Below are positions 1 to 6,653 of a stretch of DNA of 8,089 nt, piece by piece (the first letter of the stretch is position 1; every line of letters begins with the position of its first letter). The stretch is taken from assembly GCA_012800565.1 (NCBI GenBank), contig JAAZIZ010000268.1, forward strand, positions 1-8,089, read 5' to 3'. This DNA comes from Lentisphaerota bacterium. Lineage in GTDB: Bacteria > Verrucomicrobiota > Lentisphaeria > Oligosphaerales > Oligosphaeraceae. The notes beneath the pieces are model-generated. The model made no database searches and had not been told where the DNA came from. It saw only the letters and a program-made list of their open reading frames with translations. Made by a program: the position numbers and the translations under genes.

Positions 1-33
1 AAAAAGAAAATATCAATTTCTGATTCTTTGGGA

Positions 34-45
34 CTGGCCGGCCAG
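34..45. repeat. Perfect 12-bp palindrome
   Basis: CTGGCCGGCCAG reads the same on both strands. It is the most GC-rich spot in an otherwise AT-rich 174-base stretch before the first gene. No T-tract follows on either side, so it does not look like an intrinsic terminator. It may be a protein-binding dyad or the remains of the upstream gene's end, which lies outside the window. Function unknown. Confidence 0.45.
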
Positions 46-105
46 GATAAATGACCTCCGTCGGATAGTATTTTTTCTACCTGTAATTATATTAAACTAA
101 TCCAA

Positions 106-118
106 GCATAATATATGC
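106..118. promoter_or_regulatory. AT-rich dyad (GCATA-ATA-TATGC) in upstream region of prepilin-like gene
   Basis: A short dyad with 5-bp arms and a 3-base centre lies 56 bases before the first gene's ATG, in its most AT-rich upstream stretch. It contains -10-like hexamers (CATAAT, TAATAT), but no convincing -35 box stands at the right distance. It is a candidate promoter or operator region only. Confidence 0.25.
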
Positions 119-174
119 TGCAGATAAAATCCTTTGCAGGCTAGTTCTGTCCTGGAAAAAAGGAGGAATTCTCA

Positions 175-930
175 ATGGACTGCGTCAGTTCATCTTCTGA
201 TTCTGGTTTTCGCTTTTTCACCTTGATTGAGTTGCTGGTGGTCATCGCCATCATTGCAGTCTTGGCTTCGATGCTGCTGCCGGCCTTAAGCAAAGCCCGG
301 GCCAAGGCGATGGAGATCAGCTGCCTGAACCTCCACCGCCAGCTGGGCACTGCGGCGATGATGTATGTAAGTGACAACGATGACTGGATGCCCGGTTACT
401 ATTCCGCCGACACCTACAGCCGTTCCAGCGGTCACAACCGCCTGGGCGGCACCCAGGAAAAAGGCCTGCTCGCCCGCTACCTGGGCATCAACGAATCGGT
501 GTCGCTGGGAGCAGTCAGCAGCTCCGGCAGGCGTTCCTCACTGATCTGCCCGGCCTATCAACCCCCATTTGAAGTGTACAAAGCCGGAATAGCTTACGGC
601 TTTGGCGGAAATTCGTACATCGACAACTACAATTCGTACGGAACCAATTCCCCGACTTATGACAACTACCGGATGAAATACAGCAAATACAGCAAACCCA
701 GCAGCTGCAGCTTCACCGGTGATATCTCAAAGTCGCATTCCAGTTCCGGCGCTGTCTTCGGTTACTCCAGCTCGCTGCATCACGATTTCCGGCACAGCAG
801 CAAAATGACTTTCTCGTTCTGCGACGGCTCGGCCCGGGCCCTGCCGGAAAGCACCGTCCGGCCCATCATCAGCGGCACTTACTGGCGGCATGCGCTCTGG
901 TGCCATTACAAGCCCAGATATGATTTCTGA
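175..930 (+). CDS. Prepilin-type N-terminal cleavage/methylation domain protein with H-X9-DG motif
   Basis: A 251-residue pseudopilin-like protein. Residues 14-46 form the class III signal: FFTLIELLVV with Glu19 at the expected +5 position, then a hydrophobic helix ending MLLPALSKARAKA. The conserved Gly before the cleavage site is replaced by Phe14. Near the C-terminus His207, nine residues, then Asp217-Gly218 give the H-X9-DG motif of a family expanded in Lentisphaerota and Planctomycetota. The middle is rich in Ser, Tyr and Asn, with Cys50, Cys125, Cys178 and Cys216 as possible disulphide partners. Family members are expected to be processed by a prepilin peptidase and to sit in the envelope as pilus or type II secretion-like subunits, but their roles are mostly unknown. 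The start is set by AGGAGG at 161-166, 8 bases before ATG. A permease gene follows after 28 bases. No secretion machinery genes are adjacent. Confidence 0.93.
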   Translation: MDCVSSSSDSGFRFFTLIELLVVIAIIAVLASMLLPALSKARAKAMEISCLNLHRQLGTAAMMYVSDNDDWMPGYYSADTYSRSSGHNRLGGTQEKGLLARYLGINESVSLGAVSSSGRRSSLICPAYQPPFEVYKAGIAYGFGGNSYIDNYNSYGTNSPTYDNYRMKYSKYSKPSSCSFTGDISKSHSSSGAVFGYSSSLHHDFRHSSKMTFSFCDGSARALPESTVRPIISGTYWRHALWCHYKPRYDF

Positions 931-958
931 GTACCTGTCCACTTAAACCGCCCCGCCG

Positions 959-1813
959 ATGCTTTATCTGCTTGCAGTATCGTTGCTCTGGAGCTTCTCT
1001 TTCGTCATCATCAAGGCCGGATTGGAAGGCTTGGATGCGAATGTAGTTGCCGCCATCCGGCTGCTGTTCTCGCTGCTGGTCTTCCTGCCTTTCCTGCGTT
1101 TGCGCGGCCTGAATAAAAAAGACGTGCTGCAGCTGCTGGCCCTGGGAGCGGTGCAGTTCGGGGCCATGTATTCGCTCTATATTGCCTGCTTTGCCTACCT
1201 GCCCGCCCATCTTATCGCCATGTTTACCACCACCACTCCGCTGCTGGTGGTATTTTTCAATATGCTGCTGGAGGGCAGGAATGTCCGTGCTTTCTGGCTG
1301 GCGTCAATCCTGGCTGTAATCGGCGGGCTGGTGCTGCGTTTCAACCACAAATATGCTGATATCAACTGGTATGGGGTACTGCTGCTGCAGCTGTCCAATG
1401 CTGCCTTTGCCATCGGCCAGGTATGGTACAAGCGCTTTGCGGCTGCCCGCAAAGACTGGAAAGACACACAATCCTTTGCGATAATTTACGCCGGAGGAGC
1501 GGCCACTTGCGTACTGATGGCCGTCGCCACTGCGGATTGGTCTGATGTGACCTGCATATCAGTGCGGCAATGGTGGCTGCTGGCATATCTGGGCATTGTC
1601 GCTTCAGGACTCTGCTTCTTTATGTGGAACCGTGGCGCCACCCGGGTCAACCCCGGGATGCTGGCACTGATGAACAATCTCAAAATCCCCCTGGGAGTGC
1701 TGGCACCCGTGCTGCTGTTGCAGGAATCCTGCAACCTGCCCGCCATGGCGCTGAGCCTGCTGCTGTTTATGATCGCAATCCTGCTCTGCCGGGAAAAACC
1801 CCGCCCGGTTTGA
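959..1813 (+). CDS. EamA/DMT-family permease (drug/metabolite transporter superfamily)
   Basis: A 284-residue, very hydrophobic protein with about ten predicted membrane helices in two EamA repeats (roughly residues 2-127 and 136-276). Hallmarks are LLWSFSFVIIKAGLEG at the start of repeat 1, the TTTTPLLVVFFNMLLEGR segment at 90-107 followed by FWLASILAVIGGLVL, and LGIVASGLCFFMWNRGA in repeat 2. The length is usual for ten-helix DMT carriers, which export or import amino acids, nucleosides or other metabolites across the inner membrane; the substrate cannot be read from sequence. ATG 959 is the first usable start, because an in-frame TAA lies at 944-946. No clear Shine-Dalgarno sequence precedes it, so translation may depend on the gene 28 bases upstream. 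It converges on the GH16 gene, leaving 34 bases between the stop codons. Confidence 0.93.
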   Translation: MLYLLAVSLLWSFSFVIIKAGLEGLDANVVAAIRLLFSLLVFLPFLRLRGLNKKDVLQLLALGAVQFGAMYSLYIACFAYLPAHLIAMFTTTTPLLVVFFNMLLEGRNVRAFWLASILAVIGGLVLRFNHKYADINWYGVLLLQLSNAAFAIGQVWYKRFAAARKDWKDTQSFAIIYAGGAATCVLMAVATADWSDVTCISVRQWWLLAYLGIVASGLCFFMWNRGATRVNPGMLALMNNLKIPLGVLAPVLLLQESCNLPAMALSLLLFMIAILLCREKPRPV

Positions 1814-1847
1814 CTGCGGCTGCAAGCAGATGCCACGGTTTTGCCTT

Positions 1848-2666
1848 TCAGCTGATCTGATCATAGACGCGCACGAAGTCGACCACGAAAGCATCGGGCA
1901 ACTGCGCCTGCTTCAGTTCCGGGGCCGGCTGATCGCCTCTTCTGTAACCCATGCATTCAGTGGAAATAAGGATAAACTGTTCGCGTTGGGAAACCGGTGC
2001 ACCGCAGCGGAACGTCTCCTGGCCATCGGCGTAAAAAATATACTCTTCCGGGGTCCAGTCGAGTCCAAACCAGTGGTAGTCGTCCAGCGCGCCGGAGATT
2101 TTCCGTGGCCCGGAATGCCTGCCGACCAGGTCTTCGCCGTAGCCGCCGTGATACAGATTGTGGGAGAATTCGCCATCGCGGGTAAAATTCTCCATAATAT
2201 CCACCTCGACGCCGGCCTCTTCGGCATTCAGGCTGGAGCCGATAACCGGTGACTGCAGCCAGAAAGCCGACCACCAGCCCGGCTGCTGCTGGAATTTGCA
2301 GCGGATTTCATAATAGCCGTAACGGTGCATGAATTTTGCTGGTACCAGTTTGGCCACCGGCCAGGTGAATTTGGTTTTCCGCACCGGGTCTGAGCCATAT
2401 CTTGCCCCCGGACGATCGAGATAATTGCTGCCGGTCTGCAGCTGACTGGAATAATAATGTCCGTCCTTTTCCTGCAAAGAGAGGATCAGGTTGCCTTTTC
2501 CGTCCAGGCTGGCGGCAGAATCCGTAAAGGTGTTGTGCCGCTGCTGTATCAGATGCAAACGGAAATCCCATTTGCTCCTGTCCAGCTGGGTGCCGTCGAA
2601 CTCGTCATGCCAAATGAGCTGCCAGTTTTTTCCGGCCGGCAGCAGGCTCTCCGCATGTTTAGCCAT
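1848..2666 (-). CDS. Glycoside hydrolase family 16 protein, no signal peptide
   Basis: A 272-residue single-domain GH16 enzyme. The catalytic beta-bulge motif ExDxxE is intact at Glu154 (nucleophile), Asp156 and Glu159 (acid/base), in VEVDIMEN. Supporting family features are WHDEFDG at 19-25, the YGYYEIRCKF strand at 116-125, the Trp-rich substrate wall GWWSAFWLQS at 130-139, and the C-terminal DFVRVYD. GH16 enzymes cut beta-1,3/1,4-glucans or galactans (laminarin, lichenan, agar, carrageenan); which of these applies cannot be told here. No signal peptide or lipobox is present, and an in-frame stop at 2688-2690 rules out an upstream extension, so the product looks cytoplasmic unless exported unconventionally. 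A weak SD-like AGGGA (2675-2679) stands 8 bases before ATG. A candidate promoter lies at 2735-2762. Confidence 0.93.
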   Translation of the reverse strand: MAKHAESLLPAGKNWQLIWHDEFDGTQLDRSKWDFRLHLIQQRHNTFTDSAASLDGKGNLILSLQEKDGHYYSSQLQTGSNYLDRPGARYGSDPVRKTKFTWPVAKLVPAKFMHRYGYYEIRCKFQQQPGWWSAFWLQSPVIGSSLNAEEAGVEVDIMENFTRDGEFSHNLYHGGYGEDLVGRHSGPRKISGALDDYHWFGLDWTPEEYIFYADGQETFRCGAPVSQREQFILISTECMGYRRGDQPAPELKQAQLPDAFVVDFVRVYDQIS

Positions 2667-2734
2667 AATGCTTTTCCCTGAGGTTGATTAATTGTTGCGC
2701 CAGTAACTCGGCAGAAAGGAAAACCGCGTTTTTT

Positions 2735-2762
2735 ATTATAACTGTGACAAGCGTTTTTGCAA
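2735..2762 (-). promoter_or_regulatory. Candidate sigma70-type promoter for the GH16 gene
   Basis: Read on the minus strand, a perfect -10 box TATAAT (2740 to 2735) is preceded by TTGCAA (2762 to 2757) after a 16-base spacer. The -35 matches TTGACA at four of six positions. Transcription would start near 2728 and give a leader of about 60 bases before the GH16 ATG at 2666. A dyad AAAAC-N3-GTTTT (2720-2732) lies at the predicted start and could be an operator. Confidence 0.45.
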
Positions 2763-2823
2763 TTCAACGGGCGTAATGGGTCGGTAGAGCGGCATGCAGG
2801 GGCCGGGGAATTGCAGGAGACTT

Positions 2824-2904
2824 ATGGGACGTATGGATGAGACAATGGAATGTGCGATTTCAGCTTACCTGTCCCATTGTCCTATTTCATATCATACGTC
2901 CCAT
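2824..2904. repeat. Large imperfect inverted repeat built from GGGACGTATG-type units
   Basis: The left arm ATGGGACGTATG (2824-2835) is the exact reverse complement of CATACGTCCCAT (2893-2904). Inside it GACAATGG (2841-2848) exactly matches CCATTGTC (2874-2881). The segments between the paired blocks are 5 and 11 bases long and the central loop is 25 bases. Two further GTC-containing nonamers (GTCCCATAC, GTCATATAC) run on to 2915. A looser outer match (AGCGGCAT at 2788-2795 with ATGCCACT at 2917-2924) may extend the element to 2788-2924. It lies between the divergent GH16 and flavodiiron genes. It could be a cruciform, a long RNA hairpin or a small non-autonomous mobile repeat. No gene lies within it. 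Confidence 0.6.
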
Positions 2905-3043
2905 ACGTCATATACAATGCCACTTTAACCTGCACTACAGAAAAACTGACCTGTTTCCAGCGGGCGGCCACTGACAGAATAAAATTCGCAGCTTTTCTTG
3001 TATTTCCGCCCCCCTTGAGTATGTTAAGTCCATTGCATTTTCT

Positions 3044-3091
3044 GCGCCAGTCCAAACGGTGAGAGTGAGTCGCACCCGTCTGCTCTGGCGT
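3044..3091 (+). promoter_or_regulatory. Two-tier stem-loop in the leader of the flavodiiron gene
   Basis: An outer stem pairs CGCCAG (3045-3050) with CTGGCG (3085-3090), plus a possible G-U pair (3044/3091). A symmetric 5/5 internal loop separates it from an inner stem ACGG (3056-3059)/CCGT (3076-3079). Two more pairs follow across a bulged C3075, then an 11-base apical loop. The structure ends 29 bases before the SD of the flavodiiron gene. It has no T-tract, so it is not a standard terminator. It matches no riboswitch class I recognise. Bases 2925-3043, between the inverted repeat and this stem, show nothing I can assign; a weak promoter-like TTGTAT-N16-TATGTT sits at 2998-3025. Confidence 0.4.
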
Positions 3092-3132
3092 TGCTTTAAC
3101 CCTTAATAAGTCTGTAACCAAGGAGATAAATA

Positions 3133-4320
3133 ATGCATCCCCGAGAAATCAAGCCCGGTATTGAAGCTATCTGCAATGTCCACTGGGAGAGGCGTCTGTT
3201 TGATGCCTTGATCCCTCTGCCTGAGGGCACCAGCTATAATGCGTACCTGATCCGCGGAACCAAAGCGACAGCGCTGATAGACAGCGGCGACCCGGTATTC
3301 CGGGACGAATTCCTGCGCCAGTTCGAAGATGTGCCGGCGATTGATTACGTCGTCTCGCAGCACTCCGAGCAGGACCACTCCGGACTGATTCCGGCCGTGC
3401 TCCAGCGCTTTCCGGATGCGAAGCTGGTCTGCAATGACAAAGCCAGCGATCTTCTGATCACTCATCTGGCTGTTCCTGCCGAACGCATTCAGATTGTGTC
3501 AGATGGCGAACAGCTGTCTTTGGGGAACAAAACCCTGCAGTTCATCTTCACGCCCTGGGTGCACTGGCCGGAGACAATGTGCACCTATATCCCCGAAGAC
3601 AAATGCCTGTTCTCCTGTGATTTATTCGGTTCGCACCTGGCCACCAGCGATCTGTTCGTGCGCGACCCGGCCCAGGTATATGAAGGAGCCAAGCGCTATT
3701 TCGGAGAAATCATGATGCCGTTCCGCAGTGTTATCGTCAGGAACCTGGAGAAGCTCTCGGAATATGATTTCAACATGATTGCTCCCAGCCATGGCCCCGT
3801 TTATGACCAGCCTGAGTTCATCCTGGAAGCCTATCGGGACTGGACCTCGCCTAAAGTCCGGAACACTGTGGTTCTGCCGTATATCAGCATGCACGGCTCG
3901 ACTGAGATGATGGTCAAGCATCTGACTGATGCTCTGGTTGCGCGCGGGGTCTCTGTGCAGCCCTTTGATTTGACGGTGACCGATGTCGGCAAGCTGGCTA
4001 TGGCTCTGGTCGATGCCGCCACCTTGATCGTCGGCACTCCCACGGTTCAGATTGGCCCGCATCCTGCGGTACATTACGCCGCCTATCTGGCCAATTATCT
4101 GAAACCGAAAGTTAAGTATGCAGCTGTCATCGGCTCTTTCGGCTGGGCCAGCAAGGCAATCGATCAGATTGTCGCCCTGATCCCGAATCTGAAAGTCGAG
4201 ATACTGGGTACGATTCTGCAGAAAGGCCTCCCGGATGCTGAAACCCTGCTCAAGCTCGACGCCCTGGCGGAAAGTGTGGCCTTGAAACACCGGGATGACC
4301 CCGATGTCCTTAAGGACTGA
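3133..4320 (+). CDS. fprA: A-type flavodiiron protein (FprA family O2/NO reductase)
   Basis: A 395-residue class A flavodiiron protein, the usual length for the two-domain form. Residues 1-240 or so are the metallo-beta-lactamase-like domain with every expected diiron ligand: His77, Glu79 and Asp81 in HSEQDH, then His144 (PWVHWPE), Asp163 (CDLFGSH) and His220 (PSHGPVY). Residues from about 244 form the flavodoxin-like domain, with the FMN phosphate loop SMHGSTE (252-258), GTPTVQIGPHP (301-311) and GSFGWASKA (334-342). Such cytoplasmic enzymes reduce O2 to water or NO to N2O and protect anaerobes; which one is preferred cannot be read here. No rubredoxin or reductase domain is fused and no rubredoxin gene is in the window, so electrons must come from elsewhere. 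The start is set by AGGAG at 3121-3125, 7 bases before ATG. A structured leader precedes it. Confidence 0.96.
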   Translation: MHPREIKPGIEAICNVHWERRLFDALIPLPEGTSYNAYLIRGTKATALIDSGDPVFRDEFLRQFEDVPAIDYVVSQHSEQDHSGLIPAVLQRFPDAKLVCNDKASDLLITHLAVPAERIQIVSDGEQLSLGNKTLQFIFTPWVHWPETMCTYIPEDKCLFSCDLFGSHLATSDLFVRDPAQVYEGAKRYFGEIMMPFRSVIVRNLEKLSEYDFNMIAPSHGPVYDQPEFILEAYRDWTSPKVRNTVVLPYISMHGSTEMMVKHLTDALVARGVSVQPFDLTVTDVGKLAMALVDAATLIVGTPTVQIGPHPAVHYAAYLANYLKPKVKYAAVIGSFGWASKAIDQIVALIPNLKVEILGTILQKGLPDAETLLKLDALAESVALKHRDDPDVLKD

Positions 4321-4380
4321 TCCCGGTTCATATTGATACCCCGTGAAAAATATTCAAGGCGAATTCTGCCACTGTCCGAG

Positions 4381-4431
4381 ATAATCCACCGATTGCGTTT
4401 TGTGCCATGCCCAGCGCAACCGGTGGATTAT
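4381..4431 (+). promoter_or_regulatory. Strong stem-loop between flavodiiron and MATE genes
   Basis: ATAATCCACCGATTGCG (4381-4397) pairs with CGCAACCGGTGGATTAT (4415-4431) at 16 of 17 positions, the only break being an A-C mismatch at 4392/4420. The loop is 17 bases. The stem starts 60 bases after the flavodiiron stop and ends 12 bases before the SD of the MATE gene. Neither strand has a T-tract after it, so a classical intrinsic terminator is not supported. It could protect the upstream mRNA's 3' end, attenuate transcription, or influence translation of the MATE gene. Confidence 0.65.
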
Positions 4432-4443
4432 TGCTTAACCCCT

Positions 4444-4448
4444 GAGGA
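4444..4448 (+). promoter_or_regulatory. Ribosome binding site that decides the TTG start of the MATE gene
   Basis: GAGGA lies 5 bases upstream of TTG 4454. The next in-frame ATG is codon 22, inside the first membrane helix, so the TTG is the better start. Confidence 0.6.
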
Positions 4449-4453
4449 TAATT

Positions 4454-5788
4454 TTGCGAGACAATAAAATCATCAGCGGCAATCTGCTGACCGGCCTGTT
4501 CAGCTTGGCCACCCCGATGCTGGTGCAGGCTCTGCTGCAGAATCTGCAGAGCATCATCGATCTTTATTTTGTCGGTTCACTGGGCAATTCTGCGGTTGCG
4601 GCAGTCAGTGCCAGCGGCACGGTATTGTTCATCTTGACCCCGGTGCTGATGGGTTCTTCGGTGGGGATAATCGCCATGGTCTCGCGCTTTATCGGCCAAG
4701 GTGAACAACAGCAGGCCAGCCGGACGGCAGGGCAGAGCCTGCCCCTGGCAATATTGTTCGGAAGCCTGGTTGCCCTGATCGGGCTGTTCTTCAGCCCGGA
4801 ATTATTCGCTTTGATGAAGACCCCGTCGGAAGTCATCGACGCTGGCTTGAGTTATCTGCGGATTTCGCTGTTTTTCAGCTTCACCATGTTCATCCTTTTT
4901 CTCGGCAATGCCGCGATGCAGGGTGCAGGGGACGCCTGGACACCGATGAAGATCATGGCCCTCTCCAATATCATCAATATCGTGCTGGACCCGCTGCTGA
5001 TTTACGGCCCCTGGATTTTCCCCCGCCTGGGAGTGACTGGTGCGGCCTGGGCCACTGTGATTGCCCAGAGCCTGGCCGCACTGCTCTCCATGTACCTGCT
5101 CAGCAGAGGGCGCCTGCGCTTGTCGCGCCGCGACTGGCTGCCCAATGGCAATCTCTGCTGGCGGATAGCGAAAATTGGTCTTCCGGGGGCCGGGCAGATG
5201 CTGTTGCGCAGCCTGATGAATGCCACGATGTTCCGCTTTGTCTCACCTTTCGGCACCGCCGCCCTGGCCGGATACAGCGTCAGCACCCGCATCAATGTGA
5301 TGGTTCTGATGCCGGCTTTCTCTTTCGGGAACGCCTCTGCGACCATGGTCGGGCAGAACCTCGGGGCAGGGCGGCCGGCACGAGCTGTGCGGGCTGCCTG
5401 GACGGCAGTCGGAATCGAACTGGTGATAATGCTGATCGCCAGCATCACGCTGTTCTTCGCGGCACCATTCTTCCTGAAAATCTTCCTGCAGGAGCCCGAG
5501 GCCATCCATATCGGGACGCAATATTTTCATGTCGAGGCGCCGTTTTACGTCTTCAGCGCGTTCAGCATCGTCCTGAGCCGCGCCATGAGCGGCGCCGGTG
5601 CCAGCATGGCTCCATTCCTGATCAATGCTTTCACTCTCTGGGGAGTGCAGGTCCCCCTGGCTTATATCCTGTCCATACGTTTCGGCACCATAGGTATCTG
5701 GAGCGCCATGGCGGCAACCCAGGTCGTCCATGCAATATTGGTCACCGGCTGGTTTAACCTGGGACGCTGGAAAGAGAAAAAAGTCTGA
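4454..5788 (+). CDS. MATE-family efflux transporter
   Basis: A 444-residue multidrug and toxic compound extrusion protein with about twelve predicted membrane helices in two homologous lobes, the normal family length. N-lobe marks are GNLLTGLFSLATPMLVQALLQ at 9-29 (typical first helix), SIIDLYFVGSLG at 33-44, QGAGDAWTPM at 156-165 and NIVLDPLLIYG at 175-185. C-lobe marks are GLPGAGQMLLRS at 242-253, VGQNLGAGRPARA at 299-311 and SGAGASMAPF at 379-388. MATE proteins export cationic drugs or metabolites across the inner membrane using Na+ or H+ gradients; substrate and ion are not readable here. Translation starts at a rare TTG after GAGGA, with a strong stem-loop just upstream, which suggests modest or controlled expression. 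It lies 133 bases behind the flavodiiron gene and converges on thuA with a 37-base gap. Confidence 0.95.
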   Translation: MRDNKIISGNLLTGLFSLATPMLVQALLQNLQSIIDLYFVGSLGNSAVAAVSASGTVLFILTPVLMGSSVGIIAMVSRFIGQGEQQQASRTAGQSLPLAILFGSLVALIGLFFSPELFALMKTPSEVIDAGLSYLRISLFFSFTMFILFLGNAAMQGAGDAWTPMKIMALSNIINIVLDPLLIYGPWIFPRLGVTGAAWATVIAQSLAALLSMYLLSRGRLRLSRRDWLPNGNLCWRIAKIGLPGAGQMLLRSLMNATMFRFVSPFGTAALAGYSVSTRINVMVLMPAFSFGNASATMVGQNLGAGRPARAVRAAWTAVGIELVIMLIASITLFFAAPFFLKIFLQEPEAIHIGTQYFHVEAPFYVFSAFSIVLSRAMSGAGASMAPFLINAFTLWGVQVPLAYILSIRFGTIGIWSAMAATQVVHAILVTGWFNLGRWKEKKV

Positions 5789-5825
5789 TTCCAGTCTGCA
5801 AGCAAGACGCTGCCGGCCTAACCAG

Positions 5826-6611
5826 TCAGGACTTGTGCAACGCCGTTGTGTCCAGTGACTTCAGCGGGTTTTCAGTCCGGATGGTTTCCGGTGAAACCGG
5901 CTGCCTGGTGATTCTATCCGGGACATAACCTGACGGTGCCGCCCAGCGGACCGCATTCCCAAGAATCTGCTGAATAACAGGATCATGATATACGGGGAAG
6001 GTTTCGTGCCCGGGAGAAAAATAGAAGACCTTGCCCCGGTCGCGTTCAAATGCGACGCCGCTTCGGAAAACATTGCCGCCTTCAAACCAGGACTGGAAAA
6101 TAATTTTACCGTCCTGAGGAATATCGAATGGCTCTCCGTACATTTCATGATGGGGAATCACGAATGTTTCCGGGATTCCCTGGGCAATCGGATGGGATGG
6201 GGCAACAACCCAAAGGCGTTCTTTTTCTCCGGCTTCACGCCAGCGGAGCCGACAGGCCGTCCCCATCATCCGGCGGAAGATTTTAGAGAAATGACCGGAA
6301 TGCAGCACGACAAGGCCCATGCCCTCCAGAATCCGTTTCTGAATTCTGTCCACCAGTTCATCTTTCACCTCTGCATGTGCGCAATGCCCCCACCACATCA
6401 GAACATCGGTATTTTGGAGCACTGCATCAGCCAGTCCCTGCTCCGGCTCATCCAGAGAAACCGCACGGATTTCCAAATCGTCAGCTGCCAGATGCTCGGC
6501 TAAATAACGATGAATGCCGTTCGGATAGAACTGCCGGATATAATCACCGGCCGGACTTTCCTCCCGCTCGTGACGGTATTCGTTCCAGATTGTCAGGTTG
6601 ATTTTCTTCAT
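5826..6611 (-). CDS. thuA: ThuA-family protein (trehalose utilization)
   Basis: A 261-residue protein matching full-length ThuA, with a class I glutamine-amidotransferase-like fold. Recognisable blocks are TIWNEYRHE at 7-15, FYPNGIH at 28-34, DVLMWWGHCAH at 69-79, the strongly conserved GMGLVVLHSGHFSK at 97-110, HEMYGEPFDIP at 155-165, SWFEGGNVFRSG at 174-185 and VFYFSPGHETFPVYH at 195-209. In rhizobia ThuA acts with the oxidoreductase ThuB in trehalose and related disaccharide catabolism through 3-keto sugars; ThuA's exact reaction is not settled. It has no signal peptide and is probably cytoplasmic. The gene lies 42 bases downstream of a Gfo/Idh/MocA oxidoreductase on the same strand, very likely in one transcript. 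GAGGA (6618-6622) is 6 bases before ATG. The last 35 or so residues are not part of the conserved core. The true substrate may not be trehalose. Confidence 0.94.
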   Translation of the reverse strand: MKKINLTIWNEYRHEREESPAGDYIRQFYPNGIHRYLAEHLAADDLEIRAVSLDEPEQGLADAVLQNTDVLMWWGHCAHAEVKDELVDRIQKRILEGMGLVVLHSGHFSKIFRRMMGTACRLRWREAGEKERLWVVAPSHPIAQGIPETFVIPHHEMYGEPFDIPQDGKIIFQSWFEGGNVFRSGVAFERDRGKVFYFSPGHETFPVYHDPVIQQILGNAVRWAAPSGYVPDRITRQPVSPETIRTENPLKSLDTTALHKS

Positions 6612-6653
6612 TCGTTATCCTCGCCTTATCTGATGAAACTTTAGATATCTCCC

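Noticed and set aside
869..1210. Minus-strand open frame of 113 codons opposite the end of the prepilin-like gene and the start of the permease gene
   Set aside because: It is antisense to two well-supported genes and its Gln/Arg-rich composition is typical of a reverse-frame shadow.
2781..2790. tRNA D-arm-like string TCGGTAGAGC
   Set aside because: No acceptor stem, anticodon arm or GGTTCGA-type T-loop follows at the right distance, so it is not a tRNA and not clearly a fragment of one.
2850..3062. Plus-strand open frame of 70 codons in the spacer before the flavodiiron gene
   Set aside because: It runs through the inverted repeat and the leader, has no ribosome binding site, and shows no recognisable domain.
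3622..4290. Minus-strand open frame of 222 codons inside the flavodiiron gene
   Set aside because: It is the antisense shadow of a gene with every family ligand conserved. No homology is visible in its own translation.
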